From: Lachnospiraceae bacterium | GTDB lineage: Bacteria > Bacillota > Clostridia > Lachnospirales > Lachnospiraceae | NCBI GenBank assembly: GCA_017938485.1 | Contig: JAGBBM010000082.1 | Span: forward strand, 1 to 39,741 | Reading direction: 5' to 3' | Length of the DNA: 39,741 nt | Shown here: positions 25,506 through 33,092 of the stretch, in pieces | Position numbering within the stretch: position 1 is the first letter of the stretch | How the letters are laid out: every line of letters starts with the position of its first letter | Translations under genes and position numbers: made by a program | The notes under the pieces: generated by a model | Told to the model about the DNA's origin: nothing | Database searches by the model: none | The model's input: only the letters and a program-made list of their open reading frames with translations

Positions 25506-25844
25506 GTAAGCCAGACTATAAGCCGGGTTATGTCGAGAGTGATTATCTATCTAGACCTTGTGTTACCACAAGGCTCAAGCGACCTACCTAAAGACCCAGC
25601 GGGCAACTGCATTGTCTTTTAATTTGGTCTTGCTTCGGATGGGGTTTACAGAGCCAGCCCTGTTACCAGGACTGCGGTGAGCTCTTACCTCGCCTTTCCA
25701 CCCTTACCAGCAGAAGCTGGCGGTATATTTCTGTTGCACTAGCCTGGGAGTCACCTCCACCGGACGTTATCCGGCATCCTGCCCTTTGAAGCCCGGACTT
25801 TCCTCACCTGCCCTAAGGCAGCCGCAACCACTCGTCTGACTTAC
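25506..25844 (-). ncRNA. rnpB: RNase P RNA (bacterial type A)
   Basis: Read on the minus strand, the hallmarks appear in order: GAGGAAAGTCCGGGC near the 5' end, ACAGAAATATACCGCC, AAGGGTGGAAAGGCGAG with GGTAAGAGCTCACC, and the 3' GGTAGGTCGCTTGAG. The ends pair as helix P1: GTAAGTCAGAC at the 5' end with GTCTGGCTTAC at the 3' end. The length of about 340 nt is normal. It is the ribozyme subunit that trims pre-tRNA 5' ends. Exact ends are estimates from P1. Confidence 0.95.
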
Positions 25845-25852
25845 ACGGGTTA

Positions 25853-25881
25853 AGATTAACACATTTAAAGAATTCTTTCAA
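25853..25881 (-). promoter_or_regulatory. rnpB promoter
   Basis: On the minus strand: TTGAAA (25876-25881), 17-bp spacer, TAATCT (25853-25858), about 9-10 bp before the predicted 5' end of rnpB. The divergent nitroreductase promoter must lie in the same short stretch; TATTAT at 25889-25894 is a possible -10 for it. Confidence 0.75.
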
Positions 25882-25912
25882 GAAAAACTATTATACAAAA
25901 AGGAGATATAGG

Positions 25913-26455
25913 ATGAACGCAGTAGAGTGTATAAAAACTAGAAGAAGTGTTAGAAGATATACAGAAGACCTTATTACAAAGGAAGAACTTAATGAGATTA
26001 TAGATATTGCCCGTATGGCACCAACTTGGAAAAACACTCAAACTATACGTTATATGGTTGTACAGGATAAGGCTATTATAGACAAGCTTGCAGCGGATTG
26101 TATGTTAGATTTTGAGCATAACATAAAGACTATGAGCAAGTGTAACACAGTTGTTCTTGTGAATCAGATAAATGGTCGATGTGGATATGAAAGAGATGGT
26201 AGCTTTTCTACAAGCAAGGGTACTGGTTGGGAGATGTTTGACGCAGGTATTGCTGCTCAGACTTTCTGCCTTGCAGCTCATGAAAAGGGAATTGGAAGTT
26301 GCATTATGGGAGTGTTTGATGATGCAAAGGTTGCGGAGCTTGTGAACCTTCCAGAAGGTCAGACTGTTACTGCTATTATCACTATAGGCAAACCTAAATT
26401 TGCCCCAGAACCTACACCACGTAAAGAAGTAGAAGAACTCGTAACCTATCTATAA
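25913..26455 (+). CDS. Nitroreductase-family FMN flavoprotein
   Basis: A 180-aa protein with the nitroreductase fold: N-terminal IKTRRSVRRYTEDLITKEELNEII, with the Arg-Arg-Ser that contacts FMN phosphate (residues 9-12), APTWKNTQTIRYMVV, and C-terminal GIGSCIMGVFDD and ITIGKPKFAPEPTPRK. These use NAD(P)H to reduce nitro compounds, quinones or related acceptors; the true substrate is unknown. Start ATG 25913 with AAGGAGATAT upstream. It is divergent from rnpB and followed by a long palindrome. Confidence 0.9.
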   Translation: MNAVECIKTRRSVRRYTEDLITKEELNEIIDIARMAPTWKNTQTIRYMVVQDKAIIDKLAADCMLDFEHNIKTMSKCNTVVLVNQINGRCGYERDGSFSTSKGTGWEMFDAGIAAQTFCLAAHEKGIGSCIMGVFDDAKVAELVNLPEGQTVTAIITIGKPKFAPEPTPRKEVEELVTYL

Positions 26456-26470
26456 GAAAGAATATATTAT

Positions 26471-26679
26471 GATGGCTGTTGTGTAAGTATGATACAGATA
26501 TTATACATTGAAAACCGTTTGCGAATGTCGGCACTTAGTGATGATTAACAAATACAGCATACACATTTATGTGTAATGATGTATTTGTTAATCAGAACTT
26601 AGTACCGCTACATGAGCAACCGAGCGAGAGCGTGTTTGACAATGTGTAATATCTGTAGCATACGTATATAACAGCCATC
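26471..26679. repeat. 209-bp imperfect palindrome (MITE-like or long-hairpin element)
   Basis: Outer arms 26471-26510 and 26640-26679 are complementary at 35 of 40 positions, with exact 10-bp ends GATGGCTGTT/AACAGCCATC. Inner arms 26529-26566 and 26569-26607 pair well, including a perfect 15-bp run (26542-26556 with 26580-26594) and a tip ACACAT/ATGTGT with a 2-nt loop. Between them is an asymmetric part (26511-26528 against 26608-26639) whose right side has an extra GC-richer segment. It has no ORF. No clear target-site duplication is visible. It begins 15 bp after the nitroreductase stop. Confidence 0.85.
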
Positions 26680-26691
26680 TTTCATTTTCAC

Positions 26692-26720
26692 TTGAATTTG
26701 TGCAAAAAAGAATGTATTAT
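26692..26720 (+). promoter_or_regulatory. Promoter for the coiled-coil gene operon
   Basis: TTGAAT (26692-26697), 17-bp spacer, TATTAT (26715-26720), just outside the palindrome. Confidence 0.65.
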
Positions 26721-26775
26721 AGTAAATTGATAAAGTATTTTAACTTAAGATTTTTATTGATATGGAGATACAGGT

Positions 26776-27540
26776 ATGGAAAAGGGTAGAAGCGAACAGA
26801 TAATTGATAGATTGGTGGATATGATTGAAAATGGCCAGAGTATGCCTTTATCTGCCGGCAAGGTAGCTATTAATAAGGAAGAAGCCGTTCTTATGCTTAG
26901 AGAGCTTAACAGCATTGTCAATGGTGAATTGAAGATATATAGAGAGTTTAACGACAGAAGAGGCAGAATCATCAGTGAGGCAAGAAAAGAAGCAGCGGAT
27001 ATCATATATGAAGCAGAGCAGACAGCAAGTAGAATTCGAGTTACAAAACGTATTAGTACAGGTGGCTCGGCTTTTAGAGCAGGAGCTTTGGCTGAAGAGG
27101 AAAGAGAAGCTGTTAGAACTGCCACAGACATATATGCAGCATCTTTAATTTACACAGATGAGATGTTGACTGAGGTAAATGATGTGGTGGCTCAGGCTTA
27201 CGATATGATTACTAATCAGTACAGCAGAATGATTGCATTGTTAGAGGAAAAGTCCAAGATAATATCAGACAACAAGGCAGAACTTATGACTAGCTTAAAA
27301 GAGCTTAGCAGAGAAGAAAGATATTCTCAGATATTAGAACTTGGTCAGCTACTTTCTTATGAACTCTATAATGAGAGACTTAAGGCTAGAGGCTTAGAAC
27401 CAGAAAAAGAAGCTAAGACTATAGCTACCTATGATGATACCACTGGTGTAAAAAGAGTAATTGAAGATGCCACAGTACAGGAAGAAGATTCCCAGCTTCC
27501 AGGTATAAAGATTGCTGATGCTCCATCGGAGGAAATATAA
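26776..27540 (+). CDS. Coiled-coil protein, DivIVA-like / 'V-ATPase subunit H-like'
   Basis: A 254-aa soluble, mostly helical protein. The N-terminus (IDRLVDMIENGQSMPLSAGKVAINKEEAVLMLRELN) and the following coiled coil with KEAADIIYEAEQTA resemble clostridial proteins often labelled 'ATPase' or 'vacuolar H+-ATPase subunit H', which are better described as DivIVA-like scaffolds of unknown role. No ATPase motif is present, so that label is not supported here. A charged, disordered C-terminus follows (about 205-254). Start ATG 26776 with GGAG at 26764-26767. Stop overlaps the next start (TAATG). Confidence 0.75.
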   Translation: MEKGRSEQIIDRLVDMIENGQSMPLSAGKVAINKEEAVLMLRELNSIVNGELKIYREFNDRRGRIISEARKEAADIIYEAEQTASRIRVTKRISTGGSAFRAGALAEEEREAVRTATDIYAASLIYTDEMLTEVNDVVAQAYDMITNQYSRMIALLEEKSKIISDNKAELMTSLKELSREERYSQILELGQLLSYELYNERLKARGLEPEKEAKTIATYDDTTGVKRVIEDATVQEEDSQLPGIKIADAPSEEI

Positions 27541-27965
27541 TGGAAAAATATAAGTTTTATGAGAGAAGTATAAATTATTACGAGACAGATAAGATGAGTG
27601 TGGTACATCACTCAAATTATGCAAGATTTTTAGAGGAATGTCGTGTAGATATGCTGAGATATTATGAGATGCCTCTAGAGATGTTTGAAGAAAAGGGGTA
27701 TGTTATACCAGTTCTCGATTTATACAGTGAATTTAAAGAAAGTATAAAATTTGGTGAGACTGTAAAGATAGTTCCTCGTATCGATAAGGTTACGCCTGTA
27801 AAGTTTTTTATATCATATATGATATATGACGAGACCATGACAAGAGTAAAACATATTGCAAAGTCTTCTCATTGTTTTTTAAATGCAGATTTTAAACCGG
27901 TTAGTTTAAAGAAGGTTGAGCCGGAATTGTACAATAGATTTTTATCCCTCGTGGAGGCAGAATAA
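27540..27965 (+). CDS. Acyl-CoA thioesterase, YbgC/FadM hotdog type
   Basis: A 141-aa single hotdog domain. The family signature is clear near the N-terminus: INYYETDKMSVVHHSNYARFLEECRVDML, where the Asp of YETD is the usual catalytic acid. These enzymes hydrolyse short-chain or aromatic acyl-CoA thioesters in the cytoplasm. Start ATG 27540 shares a base with the upstream stop, so it is translationally coupled to the coiled-coil gene. metF follows 14 bp later. Confidence 0.88.
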   Translation: MEKYKFYERSINYYETDKMSVVHHSNYARFLEECRVDMLRYYEMPLEMFEEKGYVIPVLDLYSEFKESIKFGETVKIVPRIDKVTPVKFFISYMIYDETMTRVKHIAKSSHCFLNADFKPVSLKKVEPELYNRFLSLVEAE

Positions 27966-27979
27966 TTGAGGTAAACGAT

Positions 27980-28837
27980 ATGATAAATGAAAAGTATAAC
28001 AATAAAACAGTATTTTCTTGTGAGGTCTTTCCTCCTAAAAGAAACGACGACATTTATGAGATTTATAAGACATTAGATTCTTTGAAATTATTGAAACCAG
28101 ACTTTATAAGTGTTACCTATGGTGCAGGTGGAAGCAATAGTAAAAAGACGGCTACTATTGCAGCTTACATCCAGAATATTTGTGAAGTAGAGGCTTTGGC
28201 TCATATGACTGCAGTAGGTATGACTGAGGATATGCTTAAAAGTCTTTTGTTTGAGTTAAAGAAAAAAGGTATTCAAAATGTTTTAGCTCTTCGTGGAGAT
28301 AGACCTAAAACTATGACTGAAGAGGAATTTAATAATCGTACATATAGATATGCATCTGACCTTATACCAGAGATTAGAAAGCAGGGAGAAATGTTTATTG
28401 CAGGAGCCTGTTATCCTGAGGTTCATCCTGAATCAAAGAATCAAGAGGAAGATATTAAATATCTAAAGAGCAAGGTAGATATGGGTATGGATTCTCTTAT
28501 GACTCAAATGTTCTTTTCTAATGATGTGTTCTATGATTTTATGGAAAAAATTAGAAAAGCAGGTATCAATGTTCCTGTTCATGCAGGTATTATGCCTATA
28601 ACTGCAGCGAATCAGCTTGGAACAAGTGTTAAGCTTTCCGGTTCTTCTGTACCAAATGAACTTAGCTCTATCATTGCTAAGTATGGAGAAAATCCAGATG
28701 ATATGAAGAAAGCTGGTATAGAGTATGCCATCAACCAGATTAATGACCTAAAGAAAAATGGTGTAGATGGAATTCACATCTACACCATGAATAAAGCCGA
28801 TATTACTATGGCTATATACGAAGGAACCTTCGCTTAA
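27980..28837 (+). CDS. metF: Methylenetetrahydrofolate reductase
   Basis: A 285-aa (beta/alpha)8 flavoenzyme reducing 5,10-methylene-THF to 5-methyl-THF for methionine synthesis. Family motifs are FSCEVFPPKR (N-terminal catalytic Glu), SVTYGAGGS, NVLALRGDRPK, GACYPEVHPES, MTQMFFSNDVF, HAGIMPI and the C-terminal GIHIYTMNKA. Length fits the short bacterial form. Start ATG 27980 with TTGAGG upstream. Third gene of the operon from 26776. Its stop overlaps the stop of the convergent cyclase gene. Confidence 0.95.
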   Translation: MINEKYNNKTVFSCEVFPPKRNDDIYEIYKTLDSLKLLKPDFISVTYGAGGSNSKKTATIAAYIQNICEVEALAHMTAVGMTEDMLKSLLFELKKKGIQNVLALRGDRPKTMTEEEFNNRTYRYASDLIPEIRKQGEMFIAGACYPEVHPESKNQEEDIKYLKSKVDMGMDSLMTQMFFSNDVFYDFMEKIRKAGINVPVHAGIMPITAANQLGTSVKLSGSSVPNELSSIIAKYGENPDDMKKAGIEYAINQINDLKKNGVDGIHIYTMNKADITMAIYEGTFA

Positions 28838-31170
28838 GGTTTCACGACACTAGTTCGTTTATTCTTTTTGTTTTCATAAAGTGCTTCATCTGCATGGTGG
28901 AGCACTTCTTCTATGTTCAGAGTAGGAGAACATGTAAATGTTGATACACCTAAACTTATGTCGATATAATATGGTTTGTCACAAGTATCATTTAATTCCT
29001 GTGAAAGTTTAGTTATAGTATTTCGTATAGCGGTAGGCTTTTGAGTGTCATCCAAGAATGCAAAGGCCACAAACTCGTCACCACCAATACGTCCAATAAT
29101 ATCATCATCAGTGAAACTATTAACAAGAATCTCTGAAATACTCTTTATGGCAAAGTCTCCATTTTTATGTCCAAATATATCATTTACCTGCTTAAGGTTA
29201 TCCATATCTGCAAATACAAACATAGCATGACGTCCCTCGTTGTACTTTGAGTTAACCTGAGAACGTACACTATCCATAAATCCGCGTCGGTTGTTTATGC
29301 CTGTTAAAGCATCTGTTATGGAAAGTTTGTTCAAAAGCTTATTCTTTTCGTTTAACTCTGATGCAGATACAGCAAGCTTCTTCTGAGTGGACAACTGTTG
29401 CTTCATAAGAGAAATGAAGTTAAGTGACATAGCAAGCTGTAAGCTTGTTGAGTATATATTTCCAAAATATTCTATATCTATCTCTCCAACAAATAATCCG
29501 TACTGGATGTTATTTGTAAACAGTGGAGTAATGACTAATGTACGTCTTCTGTCATAGGATGTGTAGTTGTTGAAAAATACATCGTTAGAAGATATAAGTC
29601 TGTTATCTCCTGATAGATAAGTTGTTTTTCCTTTGTCGTTGCAAGCTAAAAGGTGAAGACTGTTAGGAATCTTCCATGAACCATTTGGCATGAGCATAAC
29701 AGGGTCTTCGTACAGGTAGATATATGAGCTTTCAAAGTGTGATGAAACCAATTTTTCCATTATTAGGTTAAAGCAGGACTCTTCATCATCACTGTATGCT
29801 AAGGTATCTCTTGTTATATACATAGAAGACCAAACGCTTGATTTGTGTTGTCTGGTTCTGTTGTACAAAGTATTAGATGTGTGGAACATAAGTGCTGTAA
29901 GTATAACGTTGAAGAGAATTGCTATAGCACTTTTTGTGTTGGTATCGTCTGCAAGGAAAACCAAAAGTTTATTTAATTCTCTGATTGAGTGAGTTAACTT
30001 ATCTGCACTGAAATAGTTAACGATAAGTGGGGTATTGAGGAGCTCATTCATGTAGTCGAGAATTTTTTCTCTGTCAAAGTTCAAGTCTCCTGTGATAACT
30101 ATAGGCTCTAATATGAACTTCATCATAGTGTTAAACTTAGATACAAGTTCTGTGTAGTAGAAGTTGCTACTATAGTTGCTAAATAGGTAATCATCTATGG
30201 CTACCATAAGAGCATCGCAGTTATCTGTTTTAGCAAGATTTATACCTTTGTTTACAATGTGTGTAAGTGCATAATCACCACATCCACAAGAACTTCTTAC
30301 TATCAAGCTGGAATTAAGGATACTAGTTTCAGCTTTGCCGTAGTTAACGAGGTTGATTGCCTTAAACACTGATTGGTAACCCATATCCATAATCTTGTTA
30401 TGTACGGTAGTGAGCATAGGCTCAAGTACAATGGAGGCAGGTGAATCATCATAACCGGTAACTAAAATATCCTTGCCTATCTCAAGCCCTTTTGCCTTTA
30501 TTGCAGCATAACCACCAATAGCCATCTGGTCGTTGGCAAATACTATAGCCTCAAGATCAGGATTTCTGTCTAACAAATCTGTTACAATAGCCTCTGTGAA
30601 TTCGGAGAAATCACCATAGACAATTTTATTTTCATCGATAGGAATGTTGTTTTCAGTAAGTACTTCCTTGTAGGTTTCAAGACGTTCTCTTGCATCTGCA
30701 TTTTCTTTACGACCACTAACCATACCGATTTTGGTTTTTCCGTGTTCCTTTATGAGATGTTCTACGGCCTGGCGCATACCTGTTCTGCCTTCAGTGTAAA
30801 GACAAGGATAACCAGGGATTTCTATTTCAATTGTGATAATTGGAATGTCAAAATTCTTGAGAAATGCAATCATGTCGTTTTCAGATAGGAAACTTCCTAT
30901 GGAACCTATAGACACAATAAGAGCATCCAAAGTGTGTTTTGAGGCATAGTAAAAAATTGAATTATACTGGTAATCAAAACGTGCATTTTTTGGGTCGTTA
31001 TAGGATGCATTCATATACATACCTGGAAAAACAACCAAATTAACGTCCAATTCTTTGGCAGCATAATCTACGCCTTTACATACTTCGTATGCGTAGTCGT
31101 TGTCAAGATGACAGGTAAAAAAACCAATGTTTAATCGTTTCTTTGCTTTCTTCAATGTTGATACCCCCAT
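28834..31170 (-). CDS. Soluble diguanylate cyclase with LacI-like ligand-binding domain
   Basis: A 778-aa protein. Residues about 13-290 form a periplasmic-binding-protein-like domain of the LacI/GalR regulatory type (RLNIGFFTCHLDNDYAYEVCKGVDYAA, IVFANDQMAIGGYAA, DILVTGYDDSPAS), but there is no helix-turn-helix, signal peptide or membrane helix, so it is a cytoplasmic sugar-type sensor. A middle region (about 300-610) may hold a GAF-like fold. The C-terminal GGDEF domain is intact (residues 696-700) with ADMDNLKQVNDIFGHKNGD, so it should make cyclic di-GMP; I see no RxxD inhibitory site before it. Start: ATG at 31170 has no ribosome site, whereas TTG at 31155 lies 8 bp after GGGGG (31164-31168) and is the likelier start (773 aa). 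A minus-strand -10 TATAAT is at 31185-31190 with a weak -35 (GTTAAA, 31208-31213). Confidence 0.88.
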   Translation of the reverse strand: MGVSTLKKAKKRLNIGFFTCHLDNDYAYEVCKGVDYAAKELDVNLVVFPGMYMNASYNDPKNARFDYQYNSIFYYASKHTLDALIVSIGSIGSFLSENDMIAFLKNFDIPIITIEIEIPGYPCLYTEGRTGMRQAVEHLIKEHGKTKIGMVSGRKENADARERLETYKEVLTENNIPIDENKIVYGDFSEFTEAIVTDLLDRNPDLEAIVFANDQMAIGGYAAIKAKGLEIGKDILVTGYDDSPASIVLEPMLTTVHNKIMDMGYQSVFKAINLVNYGKAETSILNSSLIVRSSCGCGDYALTHIVNKGINLAKTDNCDALMVAIDDYLFSNYSSNFYYTELVSKFNTMMKFILEPIVITGDLNFDREKILDYMNELLNTPLIVNYFSADKLTHSIRELNKLLVFLADDTNTKSAIAILFNVILTALMFHTSNTLYNRTRQHKSSVWSSMYITRDTLAYSDDEESCFNLIMEKLVSSHFESSYIYLYEDPVMLMPNGSWKIPNSLHLLACNDKGKTTYLSGDNRLISSNDVFFNNYTSYDRRRTLVITPLFTNNIQYGLFVGEIDIEYFGNIYSTSLQLAMSLNFISLMKQQLSTQKKLAVSASELNEKNKLLNKLSITDALTGINNRRGFMDSVRSQVNSKYNEGRHAMFVFADMDNLKQVNDIFGHKNGDFAIKSISEILVNSFTDDDIIGRIGGDEFVAFAFLDDTQKPTAIRNTITKLSQELNDTCDKPYYIDISLGVSTFTCSPTLNIEEVLHHADEALYENKKNKRTSVVKP

Positions 31171-31253
31171 ATCAATACAAAAGTATTATAAATAACTTAA
31201 AGTATATTTTAACACAAAGGCGATTTAATATCAATAAAGGGAAGGAGGAATTT

Positions 31254-31283
31254 ATGACGAAAAAACGCCTTTTTTGTCAATAA
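31254..31283 (+). other. Possible 9-codon micro-ORF upstream of the purM promoter
   Basis: GGAAGGAGG (31240-31248) stands 5 bp before ATG 31254, which opens a short frame (Met-Thr-Lys-Lys-Arg-Leu-Phe-Cys-Gln-stop). It lies between arms AAAGGCG (31216-31222) and CGCCTTTT that could form a terminator-like stem. It ends before the purM promoter, so it is not a purM leader peptide from that promoter. Very tentative. Confidence 0.25.
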
Positions 31284-31313
31284 AAATTAGTTATATTAAT
31301 TCTAATTTGTAGG

Positions 31314-31342
31314 TTTACAAACTGTTCTATTTAAACTATAAT
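31314..31342 (+). promoter_or_regulatory. Promoter of the purM-purN-purD operon
   Basis: TTTACA (31314-31319), 17-bp spacer, TATAAT (31337-31342), 46 bp before purM. No purine riboswitch or PurR-box-like sequence is visible in the short leader. Confidence 0.75.
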
Positions 31343-31388
31343 AATTGAGAATTATTTTTTATTATTACACAAGTAGGAGGAGCTAATA

Positions 31389-32414
31389 ATGGATTACAAA
31401 AACGCTGGCGTTGATATTGAAGCTGGATACAAATCAGTGGAGCTTATGAAGGAGCACATAAAAAAGACTATGAGAGAAGAAGTGCTTACCAACATAGGTG
31501 GTTTTTCAGGTGCATTTTCCCTTGAAAAGTTTAAAGGAATGGAGAAACCAACACTTGTATCAGGTACTGATGGAGTAGGTACTAAGCTTAAACTCGCATT
31601 CATTATGGATAAGCATGATACTATCGGTATTGACTGTGTTGCTATGTGCGTAAATGATATAGCATGTGCTGGTGGCGAGCCTTTATTTTTCCTTGATTAT
31701 ATAGCATGTGGCAAGAACTTCCCAGAGAAGATTGCTACAATTGTAAGTGGTGTTGCAGATGGTTGTGCCCAGAGTGATGCGGCACTTATTGGTGGAGAAA
31801 CTGCGGAGATGCCTGGTTTCTATCCTGAGGATGAATACGATCTTGCTGGTTTTGCAGTAGGTATTGTTGATGAGAAGGACCTTATTACTGGTAAGGATAT
31901 TAAGCCTGGTGATGTGCTTGTCGGTATTGCATCAAGTGGTGTTCACAGTAACGGTTTTTCACTTGTACGTAAGGTGTTTGATATGACTGCAGAGTCACTT
32001 AATACATACTATGATGAACTAGGAAAAACACTTGGAGAGGCTCTTCTTGCTCCGACTAAGATTTATGTTAAGGCTCTTAGAAATGTTAAGGAAGCTGGAG
32101 TTACAATTAAGGGATGTAGCCATATTACAGGTGGTGGCTTCTATGAGAATATTCCACGTATGCTTCCTGATGGAGTTCTCGCATCTGTGAAGAAGGATTC
32201 TTATGAGGTGCCAGCTATCTTTAAGCTTATGGCTAAGACTGGTAACATTGAGGAGCAGATGATGTACAATACATACAATATGGGTATTGGTATGATGCTT
32301 GCTATCGACCCTGCTGATGTGGATAAGACTATTGCAGCAGTAAAGGCTGCTGGCGAGGATGCATTTGTAGTTGGTGAGATTAAGGCAGGAGATAAGGGAG
32401 TAGAATTATGCTAA
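31389..32414 (+). CDS. purM: Phosphoribosylformylglycinamidine cyclo-ligase (AIR synthetase)
   Basis: A 341-aa enzyme converting FGAM to aminoimidazole ribotide, step 5 of purine synthesis. Typical PurM segments: [19 protein letters not shown] at the N-terminus, [15 protein letters not shown] (about residues 57-71), [50 protein letters not shown] and THITGGG-like [14 protein letters not shown]. Start ATG 31389 with AGGAGGAG upstream. It overlaps purN by 7 bp. Confidence 0.97.
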   Translation: MDYKNAGVDIEAGYKSVELMKEHIKKTMREEVLTNIGGFSGAFSLEKFKGMEKPTLVSGTDGVGTKLKLAFIMDKHDTIGIDCVAMCVNDIACAGGEPLFFLDYIACGKNFPEKIATIVSGVADGCAQSDAALIGGETAEMPGFYPEDEYDLAGFAVGIVDEKDLITGKDIKPGDVLVGIASSGVHSNGFSLVRKVFDMTAESLNTYYDELGKTLGEALLAPTKIYVKALRNVKEAGVTIKGCSHITGGGFYENIPRMLPDGVLASVKKDSYEVPAIFKLMAKTGNIEEQMMYNTYNMGIGMMLAIDPADVDKTIAAVKAAGEDAFVVGEIKAGDKGVELC

Positions 32415-32998
32415 GAGTCCTTGTAATGGTATCTGGTGGTGGTACCAATCTTCAGGCTATTATAGATGCTGTGGCAAACGGTGATGTTACTAATACTGAG
32501 ATTGTTGGAGTTATAAGCAATAATTACGATGTCTTTGCTCTTGAAAGAGCCGCAAAGGCTGGCATAGAAGGAGTTGTAGTTTCGCCTAAGGATTATCCTA
32601 GCAGGGCAGACTTCAACAAGGGACTTCTTGATAAGGTTAATAGCTTTAATCCAGACCTTATTGTGTTGGCAGGATTCCTTGTGGTTATACCTGAAGAGAT
32701 GATAGAGGCTTATGAGAATAAGATTATAAACATTCATCCATCTCTTATACCATCATTTTGTGGTACAGGTTATTATGGACTTAAGGTTCATGAGGCTGCT
32801 CTTGAGAGAGGTGTCAAGCTTACTGGCGCAACAGTTCATTATGTAGATAAGGGTACAGATACAGGACCTATTATTATGCAGAAGGCTGTTGAGGTAAAAG
32901 AGGGAGATACTCCTAAGATGCTTCAGCAAAGAGTTATGGAAGAGGCAGAGTGGAAGATTTTACCAGCTGCCATTAACATGATAGCAAATGAAAAATAA
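32408..32998 (+). CDS. purN: Phosphoribosylglycinamide formyltransferase
   Basis: A 196-aa enzyme transferring formyl from 10-formyl-THF to GAR, step 3 of purine synthesis. The catalytic triad is visible: Asn108 and His110 in [12 protein letters not shown], and Asp151 in GTDTGPII. The phosphate loop [11 protein letters not shown] is at residues 9-19. Start ATG 32408 lies inside the end of purM, so translation is coupled. Full length for the family. Confidence 0.96.
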   Translation: MLRVLVMVSGGGTNLQAIIDAVANGDVTNTEIVGVISNNYDVFALERAAKAGIEGVVVSPKDYPSRADFNKGLLDKVNSFNPDLIVLAGFLVVIPEEMIEAYENKIINIHPSLIPSFCGTGYYGLKVHEAALERGVKLTGATVHYVDKGTDTGPIIMQKAVEVKEGDTPKMLQQRVMEEAEWKILPAAINMIANEK

Positions 32999-33019
32999 CT
33001 TTTATAATTAAAACTAAAT

Positions 33020-33056
33020 GGGCTGTCGCGATATGAGGATTATGTTGTGATAGCCC
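33020..33056 (+). promoter_or_regulatory. Intercistronic hairpin between purN and purD
   Basis: Arm 33020-33035 pairs with 33041-33056 over 16 positions with several G-U pairs and a 5-nt loop. It is followed by TTGCAAT, not a T-run, so it is not a typical terminator. Possible mRNA processing or stability element. Confidence 0.6.
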
Positions 33057-33092
33057 TTGCAATATTCATAATATATTTTAGGAGGAAATAAT

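Noticed and set aside
28758-28788. A 12-bp perfect stem inside the end of metF
   Set aside because: It encodes the conserved GVDGIHIYTMN segment of MetF and has no T-run; likely a by-product of codons.
31343-31388. A purine riboswitch before purM
   Set aside because: The leader after the promoter is only about 40 nt, too short, and lacks the conserved loops.
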